This document shows positions 1-9,417 of a DNA stretch of 64,000 nucleotides, piece by piece (positions within the stretch are counted from its first letter, which is position 1; each line of letters begins with the position of its first letter). The DNA comes from Phymatolithon calcareum. Lineage: Eukaryota; Rhodophyta; Florideophyceae; Hapalidiales. The translations under genes were made by a program, and so were the position numbers. Where the stretch lies: contig OZ345368.1 in NCBI GenBank assembly GCA_977006965.1, positions 1,488,001 to 1,552,000 on the forward strand, written 5' to 3'. The notes beneath the pieces are model-generated. The model was not told the origin of the DNA and did not search any database. It saw nothing but the letters and a program-made list of their open reading frames with translations.

Positions 1-606
1 CATGATTGAGCAAATGGTGATACGTTCCACCATGTCGCTAATGTGAGGAAGCGGATATTCAGTAAGGACGATCCACTTGTACATTCAAACAGAAACTTGC
101 CGATAACAACGCGCGCTCTTTAGCACGGGCGAGAGCGAATTATCACACTGCTTGTAACACCAAAGCATGTGTTCTGTTGCATGCAGCTCACAAGCATGTG
201 CAGGCAGAGCGCTCGTACGATCGGCGGCGACCCTTACATAGGACAGCTGTTGGCACGTGTCAGCCCAAGGGCGCCCCTCTCGGACACCGGAATTTCAAGA
301 CAGCTGTCATACAGTAAGTAATGTGGGACAGGTTTTCTCATCAGCAGCTGTCCGTCCCATGGGCCCTTGAGGACTATGCTTCAAAGCACGGCCGAAACTG
401 TTCACCGTGCTCTCCAAGCCACCCGAGAGACGCTAAACATTTTAAGTCCTTAACGCACATCTCCAGAACGCATCTGGCTCGAATCCATGCACGCACGCAG
501 CTCGGCACGTATTTAGGCCATTTTGTCTCGCTATCCGCATGACCAGCTGCTGATCACACCGGAATAGCGCGAGATTTCAGATTCACAGGCCTCTCAATCA
601 AAGTTT
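1..606. other. Intergenic, no gene seen
   Basis: No reading frame with protein-like character, no LTR ends and no transposon termini were recognised in this stretch. Short open frames here lack any family motif. Confidence 0.5.
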
Positions 607-2098
607 TTGTGTTCTGAGGACTATTCCACGGACCTCCAGCTCAGAATTTCGCTTCTGGAAAGGCCCCAGCTCATTTTCAGCACACGATTGGGCGGGATAT
701 ACAGCGATGACAGACCTCTCGGCTCCATTCCCGCGGCAGTCAGTACAGCCACAGAAGGCGGCAGTGAAGGTATTCCAGAAAGAACCGATGCAATCGTTGC
801 CCGTGATGCTGGAAATAGCAGACTTCCAGGAAACTCTACCATCACCGGAGAGAATGATGGAACAATGGATGTTTCTCGAAACGATTACAAATCGACATGG
901 ACTCGTGACGCCGTCCAAAATTTCACTGGGCAGATGAAAGATCGTGAAAAGCCGGTTACTGTTGGACAATTTGTTCAACTAATGAGCCTTACGAGAAAAG
1001 CGATCGTGTCAGAAGTCAATTCTCACCAGGACAGCAAGCTCAAAGATGTGATGAAGATCATCAGCTCGTTGAAGAAAGCAACCGAGGAGCTCAGATCGGC
1101 GCTAAAGAATCAGGCTGTGTCCACTGTAGCCTGTACGGCTGCGTCTAGCCGCAAGTACAGTGGTCGAAAGGGAAAGGCGCCGGAAGTTATTGAAAACCTG
1201 GAACACCAGAACCAAATTACTGTTGGAAGTGTGATTGCTTGGAGCTCTAGTCGCAAACACACTTCAATATCAAAGCATGATCTCGGTACACATGTACACG
1301 TGTCAAGTCGAAAGTCAAAGTGTCTCAAAACTTTCAATCAAGAAGATTGGCAGTGATACGTGTCAAAGTATGATAAGAGTATGATAATCATACTCCCCCC
1401 ACTCAGTAGATGATTCTTCATTTTTTCATGTTACACGTGTCATATGATATTATGACGAATTTGTGTAGGGTTAGAGTGTCTCCGTCGTTAATTAGGGTTT
1501 TTTGATCAAGTTGATTGAGTTCTCAGGTCTATATTGTCTTGACCTGAGGTCCGCCAAGTCAACAAACCAAGGAACTCATTCCCACCTATGTCAGCTTCTA
1601 CTCAACCATTTCACATGAACCAAACTTTTTCTTTCTCCTCATCACTTGCGAACCTTTTTCAACAATTACAAGTGTTGACAAGACGCAGTTCTGCATGCAG
1701 TGGGTATCTATTTTCACGCTGTATTCATTAGCGCGTACTTATCGCGGGACCGACGTCTGGCTTCCTGATGAGACGAAGGCCGGAATTGCTCATCGCAGTG
1801 CTCTGATTCTCTGGAAGAAGACGATGATGTTGAAGTTTTTACAACGAGAATGGCTGGGCGTTCAAACAAGGAAAAGAGCGCAACAAATGCTGTAAACGCA
1901 ATCCGAAGCGTTAAGTTCACTATAACATACAAGAACTATGTGGAGAAAGTCAACGATGAGGAAGAGAAGAGACGAAAGGAAGCGGAAAGTGTAAGATCTG
2001 AAGTGGCAACGTCCCCCGTATTGATGGGAGCCATTGGAAGCGAGGATTCGCCGCTCGAATACGCAGTATCAGTTATTCAGGAGACCTTCTTCGTGTAA
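607..2098 (+). pseudogene. Unrecognised ORF broken by a solo LTR and a frameshift
   Basis: An open frame runs from 607 to the LTR boundary at 1220. It has no ATG at its left end: 607 is TTG, the first in-frame ATG is near 865, and an alternative-frame ATG sits at 707. The stretch around 900-1210 is rich in Lys, Glu and Ser and looks coiled-coil-like. If the solo LTR at 1221-1664 and one copy of its 5-bp duplication are ignored, the same frame continues to a stop at 1893-1895. A second frame, open about 1770-2098 and very acidic then Lys/Glu-rich (EEDDDVEVF, KVNDEEEKRRKEAE), looks like the true C-terminal part, so a frameshift near 1760-1780 is likely. I do not recognise the family. It may be a decayed host gene or part of an unknown mobile element. 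Confidence 0.4.
1221..1664 (+). repeat. Solo LTR, family A, with perfect TSD
   Basis: The repeat begins TGTTGGAAGTGTGATTGCTTGG and ends TTTTTCAACA. It carries the family-A landmarks: G-box palindromes, a GAGTATGATAATCATACTC-type palindrome and an AATAAACCAAGGAAC-like block (here ACAAACCAAGGAAC). It is flanked by ATTAC at 1216-1220 and 1665-1669, the 5-bp duplication of a Copia integrase. No internal region is present, so the element was lost by LTR-LTR recombination after insertion into the frame listed above. Confidence 0.92.
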
Positions 2099-2762
2099 GA
2101 GCTAGGAGTAGAATAATTTGTCATGTGAGATCTTAGAAGCTGTCCCGTGAGAATCTGTAAAATTGCTCTTGTTATCTTCTGCGATGAAAGCTTTGAAGGT
2201 ATCATGAATCCAATCTCCCAGAGCAACACAGGAGCGTTTGTAGAGAAGCGTCTTCAATAGGAGTCATAAAATGTTTTGGGCGCTTCTGGTTAGAATTGAT
2301 GACCTTATGACAACTGCGGGGAAGACAATTCGCAAAACTCCTGGCACAAGGTCAGGAGATGAGTCGGGAGGATGGAGGGCTCTCTACATGTCGATCCCAT
2401 AAGATTGCAAAGGCGTGTTAAGATGCAGCAGGCTGTATCATTGTACGCGAGGAATACCTGGCGGTCTGTTGTGTAACATCATCGTGTTGTACAAATGAAG
2501 GCATTTCAAATCCGGAAAGGCTTGTCTATGGTTCCTTAGCATACATAAATCCCACTTCCCAAGTGTTGTTAGACCACTGAGCTCTCCGCTGATGCATAAT
2601 ATGCACAGAAAAATCAGTGAATGTAGATGATCTGTCCATGCTTTGGCCGAGTAGCACTTTGCGCTCTGCTCTTAGACCATCTGTTTTTACGGAATTTACC
2701 CCAAGCACTTGCGCAGAGCGAAGATTTCGTGCCACGTTGGATCTTTCCTTGTGTATGTGTCG

Positions 2763-3746
2763 TTACCTATGGTCTGCAGCAATCTCTAAATCTTCGCAAA
2801 GGTCACAAAAACGATCAAATTCCACACTAAAAGAAGTAGCCCGCGCTGAAGATGAGAGAAGCACATAGTATTCAGATGATACCAGCGAACAGTGGATTCC
2901 TTCGCGATGTGAGAAGCTCGAATCCATCAGCCGAAAATCAAGCAGAGAACAATCAGTACGCTTCGACCTCAGCAGAATTTGTCGGACTAAGTTTGCTGCG
3001 GCAATAACGGGTGGGTTCCGGCAGAATTCGCGATGCGTCGCAGTTAGTGTTCCAATTGCAGATAAATTGGCGAACATGAGTGCGCGACGCAGGGTTCGGT
3101 CGTTGAAAGATTGAGGGCCGCGAACGAGTCGTTCAGTCTCCGCAGCAGAATTTCTTGTACGTTGCACTTCGCCTACAAGCTCGATAATTTGGGCAGAGAT
3201 AGCTGCCTGGGAGGAGCGCAGTTCGTTCAGCTGAAAGTCAATCGAGCGTCCCGCTGTACTTCTCAGTTGTATTGCCGACGCTTCCTCTCCACCGCCATAG
3301 CCCATGTAGGTCTCCTGATGGACACGAAAGGCAGCCGATACCCCTGGAAAATTCCGTGCGTTCAGATGAAGCGGAGTTGACGCTCTCAGTATGGACGCAT
3401 TTTGTGTCCGATTTTGTGCAGGTGGAACGAACACATCGGCAGGCTAATAAACGCGCCGGTGGGACGCCGTGTCCGGAGTGGTGGACACTGCCATAGATGG
3501 AACAGTGCGTGTGTTCAAATTCGGAGCGGAATGTGCTGTAGGTGGTAATGGAATTTGCGATGAATGCCTCGAGGACGAATTTGCAATTCGCCAGTGCCAT
3601 TGGTTCTGCGCAGGTATCTTTTGAGTTGATGGTGCAACAGATGCATCTGTCATGAGAGAGTCGGTAGAATATTGCGGAGCCGGGGCTATAGCAGTAGCTC
3701 TCTTGCGCTTCCGACCCAAAGTGTCCTGTTTTTGGGGTGCCTCCAC
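2763..3746 (-). pseudogene. Unrecognised ORF with an in-frame stop
   Basis: On the minus strand one frame stays open from about 3760 to 2763, except for a TAG at 3444-3446. The first part contains a basic stretch (GRKRKRAT) and Pro/Ser-rich sequence. The second part contains a helical stretch (about 3200-3080; NELRSSQAAISAQIIELVGE) and ends LEIAADHR. No ATG heads the frame: the codon at 3744-3746 is GTG, and a stop lies just upstream, so a 5' part is missing or spliced. No known domain is visible. It converges on the 607-2098 frame. It may be a decayed host gene or a component of an unidentified transposon. Confidence 0.35.
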
Positions 3747-4222
3747 TTCAGGTCGTAAGGCGCACTATGCCAACAAGTCCGGGTTAGGTACTGTTAATAT
3801 GCACGTTGAACCATCTTCGCCGAAAAAAGAACGGGGGCTCATTATCCTCCGAAGCGCAAATTTTCCTCGGAGGAGGCTCCTCAATATATTGTTTACCACA
3901 TTCCCGCCCGAGGATAAAGAAGTCTCTCCGTTCGTATTGAAATTATGTCCCATATCTAGACCTTGTGCACGCCGGCCGAGAAATGAACTGATTTACTGAG
4001 ATTCAGCTTCAAGATCGATGACGTAAACACTATACACCGGTCGTTCACAGTCATGAAAAACAATCTTAAGCTGTTCTGGAGTGCTTTTGCGATTGCTAAT
4101 CCTTGCAGTTACCAAGCAGACTAGCGATCTCGAGTTACTACCGTCAACATTCCATTTCACCGGAAGTACCGGATTCAAAGTGCTAGCAAGAGCTGAAAAC
4201 TGCGCAGATATTCATTATCGAT

Positions 4223-4681
4223 ATGGACAGGAACTCAAATGCGCCGAAAAGATGTCGACGAAGCCGGTATCGCTTTAGCGATATTCCAGATTTCGCAGAA
4301 GTATTGCGATCAAGAACTACTGCTGCTGACATCGCAGATAACAATTTCACAGTGCGAGAAGACACAAGAATAGCTCCTGATACTGGTACATGTGGTGCAA
4401 TTCCGAGCAACAGATTCGGAGCTGCCGCTCATGGTGCGGATGACAGTGCCATAGACGCATTACCATTTCTGATGAGACCACCCTCGACAGCCCGCGATGA
4501 CATGGACAACGACTTCCAAATTGCGCGTGAGGCTGTTATGGACGTCCTCTCCGCACTTCAAAATCCGTCCAATAGTGCAAATAGCGCTCCGGTTGATGAG
4601 GATCCTCCTGAGGAGATTTCAGACCTTAGTGAAGACAGGGACTCAGTTTCCATTCGCATAACGAACTGGAGAGTGCATTAG
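4223..4681 (+). CDS. Hypothetical protein, 152 aa
   Basis: A complete frame begins with a true ATG and encodes 152 residues. The N-terminus is strongly basic (KRCRRSRYR) and the C-terminal third is acidic (VDEDPPEEISDLSEDRD), a charge layout common in nuclear proteins. I see no catalytic motif, signal peptide or membrane segment. It ends about 110 bp before a family-B LTR, so it may once have extended further and been cut by retrotransposon insertion. Function unknown. Confidence 0.4.
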   Translation: MDRNSNAPKRCRRSRYRFSDIPDFAEVLRSRTTAADIADNNFTVREDTRIAPDTGTCGAIPSNRFGAAAHGADDSAIDALPFLMRPPSTARDDMDNDFQIAREAVMDVLSALQNPSNSANSAPVDEDPPEEISDLSEDRDSVSIRITNWRVH

Positions 4682-4790
4682 GGTCTTATTTGGACTAATG
4701 TTAGCCAAAAACGAACCAAAATTAGCAACCAGTCCGTTCGAAATTTTGTGGATGTGATATCTCGGACTTCTGCTCCTCCCTGGAAGGACA

Positions 4791-5268
4791 TGTCTTTTGG
4801 AAGTGTGACTGCTCGGAGCATTAGGCGCATCACAATACATTTGTGGATGTTTGATCTCGGTACATGTGTACACGTGTCAATAAGTCTCACAGCTGTGTTT
4901 GGAGACGTTCAGAGAAGAATTTTGCTCTGGACACGTGTACAGATGTGATTGGCCGATACGAATCATACCATCGTACTCAGCATCGAAAATGATGAGTTTT
5001 GGTATATTACACGTGTATGACAATATGATAATGTTATGATAGATTTGTTTAGGGTTACTTGGTCTCCGTGGTCTAGCAAGGGCCCATAATTTGATCTTCC
5101 ATATAGAGCTAGTCTAGATCTGATATTCAGGACTATATAACCAGGTTCTGAGGTCGAGCAAGGCAATAAACCAAGGAACTCATTCACCAATAACTCAGCA
5201 ACCACTCAACCAATCCATCTCAACCAATCCATTCCATCATCCTTATCGCATCCTAACCTCCATCAACC
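4791..5268 (+). repeat. 5' LTR, family B
   Basis: The left end is slightly degenerate (TGTCTTTTGGAAGTGTGACTG instead of TGTTGGAAGTGTGACTG) and the right end reads CCATCAACC directly before a primer-binding site. It shares its interior with the inverted copy at 38968-39420, including the CTCACAGCTGTGTTTGGAGACGTTC-type segment, and carries AATAAACCAAGGAAC. It belongs to an element whose body was cut at 5633. Confidence 0.8.
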
Positions 5269-5282
5269 GGTTATGGGCCCAG
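5269..5282 (+). promoter_or_regulatory. Primer-binding site (tRNA-iMet anticodon arm)
   Basis: GGTTATGGGCCCAG directly follows the LTR. It is complementary to the anticodon stem-loop of eukaryotic initiator tRNA-Met (CUGGGCCCAUAACC), not to a tRNA 3' end, which implies a half-tRNA primer. Confidence 0.8.
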
Positions 5283-5632
5283 TTAATGCGATTTAAATTT
5301 CAACCGTCATCATCCACATCGTCTCCGGGGTTCTCCTTCGCCCCCGATCTGTCTCTGTCAACATCCCTGATTCGTGTTACAGCTCTCACGCTCCTGGAAA
5401 ACACCCCTCTAGGGTCGTTACCTTGATTGTGATCAGTTCTGGCATTGTGCCTGGTTCTTCGGAGCAGACGTACTTGCGTCTCCTCACTCAATTACTACCA
5501 CTGTGGTGCACAACCCTTTGGAAAGTCTTTAGTGGGGCCCGCTCGTACAGGGTTTTTTTTCTCAACTTTTTTTATCAAATTCGAAGAAGCTCAAGAGGTA
5601 TACGGCCGTAGTCCCATCCTCAGATCAAGGTC
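5283..5632 (+). mobile_element. Leader remnant of the family-B element
   Basis: Untranslated leader of a Copia element, ending in the conserved TATACGGCC...CCATCCTCAGATCAAGGTC segment seen upstream of gag in other copies. It stops abruptly at 5632, where a minus-strand family-A element begins. No coding part of this element follows. Confidence 0.65.
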
Positions 5633-6075
5633 TGTTGGAGAAGGTTAGGCAAGTGATGAGGAGAAAGAAAAAGTTTGGTTGACGTGAATGGTTGAGTAGA
5701 AGCTGAGATAGGTGAGAATGAGTTCCTTGGTTTATTGACTTGGCGGACCTCAGGTCAAGACTATATACACCTGAGAACTCAATCAACTCCATCAAAAAAC
5801 CCTAATTAACGACGGAGACACTATAACCCTAAACAAATTTGTCATAATATCATATGACACGTGTAACAAGAAAAAATGAAGAATCATCTACTGAGTGGGG
5901 GGAGTATGATTATCATACTCCTATCATACTTTGACACGTGTCACTGCCAATCTTCTTGATTAAAGTTCTGAGACATTTTGACTTTCGATTTGACACGTGT
6001 ACACGTGTACCGAGATCATACGTTGATATTGTAGTGTGTTTGCGACTAGAGCTCCAAGCAATCACACTTCCAACA
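5633..6075 (-). repeat. 3' LTR of element 2, family A
   Basis: Starts TGTTGGAGAAGGTTAGGC and ends CACACTTCCAACA in plus orientation. The sequence inward (6076-6090) is the complement of TCGATCAAGGGGGAG, the polypurine tract that abuts every 3' LTR here. Confidence 0.9.
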
Positions 6076-6096
6076 CTCCCCCTTGATCGAGGCACA

Positions 6097-8315
6097 CTAC
6101 GCCACTTTCTTGCATACTCCCATCTCTTCAGCGAACTTGGCTGTCTTGATTCGACCGAGTGGCTCGGTTAGTGCATCAGCGACCATGAACCCAGTATTGC
6201 AGTACATAATCGAGATCTTTCCTGTTGCAACAACATCACGAACGTAGTGATATTGGATGTCAATATGCTTGTTGCGTTGAGTGATGGCAGCGTTCCTCCA
6301 GGTTGCGATTGTACTCTGACTGTCGGTATACAAAGTCATGAGAGTGGGCTTCTGGAGACCTTGGATATCTGCGATAAGTCTTGACAGCCAAACAGCTTCC
6401 TTGGCGGCGGCACAGGAAGCGATGTACTCCGCTTCACATGTTGACGTGGCGACGATAGTTTGTTTCTTCGAACGCCAGCTTATGGCTCCCCCTGCAAGAA
6501 GGAACACATACCCACTTGTTGATCGCCTTGTCTCACGACATCCTGCCCAATCCGCGTCTGTGTACCGGATTGGCACCAAGCTCCGACTTGCACCGAACAG
6601 AATCCCATAGTCTCGAGTACCTGCAATGTACGGAAGAACGCGCTTAACACCCATCCAGTGACGCTTTAAGGGTTTCTCGCAAAACGAAGAAAGCTTGCCG
6701 ACCGAGTCCGAGATGTCTGGGCGAGTGCCGACCATCAAGTACATCAGGCTTCCGATAGCTGGACGATACGGAACTTCGTCTCCAAGAGACTCGGTGATAT
6801 CCACTTCCTCGATTGCTGTGTTCTTGTTGCTTGACTCCATTGGGGTAGGTGCCGGTTTCGAGTTCTCCATGCCGAAGCGTTCCAAGACCGACTGAGCGTA
6901 GACCGACTGTGAAACATGAAGGGTCCGAAGAGTACGGTCCCGGCGAATCTCAAGCCCAAGGCATACACTTGCTTCATCAAGGTCCTTCATCTCGAACCGC
7001 TTGTTCAGCTCCCCCTTGATCCACGAAATGGCAGAGGTGTCGTTTCCAGCAATCAGTAAGTCATCCACATACAGGGCGATGATCATGATGCTGTTTGACT
7101 TGTGCCGGACGTACAGACAAGGATCGTTGGGACTGCTTGAGAAGCCGAGCTCGTCGATAAGGAACTTGTCGATCTTTGCATGCCATTGCCGCGGAGCTTG
7201 CTTCAGGCCGTATAGTGCCTTCAAGAGCTTGCAAACAAGGTCAGGACGCTTGGGATCTCGAAATCCGGACGGAACTTCCATGTAGATGTCTTCGTCAAAG
7301 TCACCATGCAGGAACGCTGTCACAATATCCATTTGGTGGAGTTCCAGATCATGGACAGCAACTGTTGCAAGTAGGATACGAATCGAGGTGAATTTCACCA
7401 CTGGGGCATACGTTTCACCGTAGTCCACCCCATGCACCTGTCGGAACCCTTTTGCCACAATTCGGACTTTCGGGCCTGTATCCTTGACCTTGAAGACATA
7501 CTTGCACGGTAGCACGTTCATGTCGGAGTTGAGCGGAACCAGTTTCCAGGTATTGTTATGGACGAGCGACGAATGTCCTTTCTCTATGGCCTTTGACCAG
7601 AAGTCGACATTATGATTTGAAGTCGCTTCCTTAAAGGTCTGAGGTATTTGATGAGAAGACAAACCGGATTCCGATGCGAGATTGACAGATTCGAAGGAAA
7701 GCATTGCAGTGTGCGGGGGAGCTCTCCAGAAGTCAGTGGGTGGTTTTGAGACCCGAGCTGACCTGCGCAGAATGGGTTTGGCGATCATCGGTGTAGTTAC
7801 TTCAGATGCCGGTGGTGTTGTTGGTTGTTATGCATCGTACGGGTGCTGCCCTTCTTCGTTAGTCACGTCGAGGTTCTTGTTGTTTTCCTCCGAAGTGTCC
7901 TTAGCTTCAACCGTATCCTCGCATGCTTGGACGTCTCCGTCGTCTGGAATGTCAGTGCATACATCCGTTTCAGCCTCACCTAATCCGCAATCCGATTCGT
8001 CGAACGTCACATCCCATGACACAATCACCTTCTTGGAGCTTAGATCCCACAGCTTATATCCTTTGGACGAAGTCGCATATCCGAGCATAATGGTTCACAA
8101 GTTCGAGAGTCGAGTTTCTTAACCTTCTTTTTCGGAATCACGTACCAACACTTTATGCCAAATACACGTAAGTGTCCCAAATCTGGAGCGGAACCCATCC
8201 ATATGTGATGCGGGGTCGTGTTCGAGGGAAGTCCTCGTGACATAACTCGATTGCGAACACACACAGCAGTAGCAAGTGCTTCAGCCCAGAACTTCTTCTC
8301 GATGCCTCTGTGATG
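6097..8315 (-). pseudogene. Copia pol fragment (integrase end, RT, RNase H)
   Basis: The intact stretch 6097-7788 encodes about 563 residues. In order they contain the pre-RT RRSARVSKPPTDFW segment, the RT core (KVRIVAKGFRQVHGVDYGETYAPV, YVDDLLIAGND) and RNase H (TDADWAGC, TSTCEAEYIA, LYTDSQSTIATW). Upstream, an in-frame TAA at 7828-7830 precedes further coding sequence, and frameshifts near 8090-8150 break the integrase C-terminal part (PSNTTPHHIWMGSAPDLGHLRVFG). Gag, protease and the integrase core are absent because the copy is cut at 8315. Homology to the intact frame at 15499-19533 is evident throughout. It is not expected to make a working polyprotein. Confidence 0.92.
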
Positions 8316-8669
8316 TGTTGGAAATGTGACTGCTTGGAGCTCCTGTCGCAGTACACATTATCCTTTTGTCATAAGTCTCTAACCATTTCTCATATGTTAT
8401 GATAGAATCAATCCATGTTTTTTTCATATTTACGGACAATATAGCAGTTCAATCAATTTCTTGATTGATCTTGTCATTGTCAGAAATTCAATCATTTTGT
8501 TGATTGAATCAATCACAGTTCGTAGTGCAATGAGCATCAGAAGTCTTATCATACCTCAATCTGAGGCCTATATAAGACCCGGATCTGATGCCCCGACTCA
8601 ATAAACCAAGGAACATCTCACAACCAACCCAACCATCTCAACCATCAACCGGAAAACCTCCATCCAACA
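8316..8669 (+). repeat. 5' LTR, family C
   Basis: Begins TGTTGGAAATGTGACTGCTTGG and ends CATCCAACA. It differs from family A in the U3 part: instead of G-box palindromes it has an array of CAATCAA/TTGATTG motifs around 8450-8520. It keeps the AATAAACCAAGGAAC block and a TATATAAGACC box. Confidence 0.88.
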
Positions 8670-8683
8670 GGTTATGGGCCCAG
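8670..8683 (+). promoter_or_regulatory. Primer-binding site of element 3
   Basis: GGTTATGGGCCCAG immediately after the LTR, identical to the primer sites of the A, B, D and E elements. Confidence 0.8.
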
Positions 8684-9417
8684 ATAACGCATAATCAACC
8701 AGCGCTATCACCTTACCGAGGGGTCCTCCTTCCCTCTCGGTAATTCATTCTCAACCAATATTCATCATCAAAAGGTTTAAAACCCTGTGCTATCTGCGCC
8801 ATCCATCGGCCACCCTAAAGCGACTCTGCACAGAGTATAATCTACGAAACAGTTTGACAACATCCGTGCTCTGCTACGTGGTGAAAGGGATATACGCTTG
8901 AGAAATCAATTAGTCTTCCGAGTATCCACCTGGACGCATCTCGGCTCTGCAGAATTCTGTTGTGTGATTGGAAGGGAATCTGAAAGACTTGTTGGAGTAC
9001 GGTTTACCGATTTGAAAGACAGTCTGCCACGCACAGCGCGTGGTCAGTAGGCCCCGTATACTCATCTTCAAGGAAAAGGTCGCAATTATAGCCTCACGAA
9101 GTACTTGCTCGGTGGGGTGTGCAAACATCAACATTGGAATTTAGGACATTGGAATTGACTGATACGTCTTGCAGTGCGTGTTGTCGGCTGCAGGTTCAGG
9201 TGTACCAAAACGCCACAAGAGGTAAACAGCCTAGAGCCAGCCCTATCTTCAAGAGGTATACGGCCTAGAGCCATCCCCAGATCAAGCTCCGGGTCACATT
9301 GACTCGACGCGAATTTCCTATAAGGGATAGATTGCCTTGATAGTTAACTTCTGTTAACTCGCAGTGGACTCCCCGAACGGATCTTCGACAAGATTTCAAG
9401 AACCCCCAGTCCAAAAT
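8684..9417 (+). other. Leader of element 3 with an antisense-open block
   Basis: A 730-base leader between primer site and gag. Bases about 8820-9160 form a block absent from the A and D leaders but shared with the E element (35530-35875). On the minus strand this block is open at 8910-9134 and would encode about 74 residues (ending EFCRAEMRPGGYSED). The end of the leader (9168-9231) is the conserved TGCAGTGCG...GGTGTACCAAAACGCC motif. Confidence 0.55.

Larger units (their letters stand above)
5633..8315 (-). mobile_element. Truncated Copia element (element 2)
   Basis: A minus-strand Copia element: 3' LTR at 5633-6075, polypurine tract, then RNase H, reverse transcriptase and the end of integrase reading leftward. 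It is cut inside integrase at 8315 by insertion of a C-LTR element. Gag, protease and the 5' LTR are not present in the window, so a duplication cannot be paired. Confidence 0.9.

Noticed and set aside
5269-5282. tRNA-iMet gene
   Set aside because: Only 14 bases complementary to the anticodon arm are present, always next to an LTR; no acceptor, D or T arms surround them.
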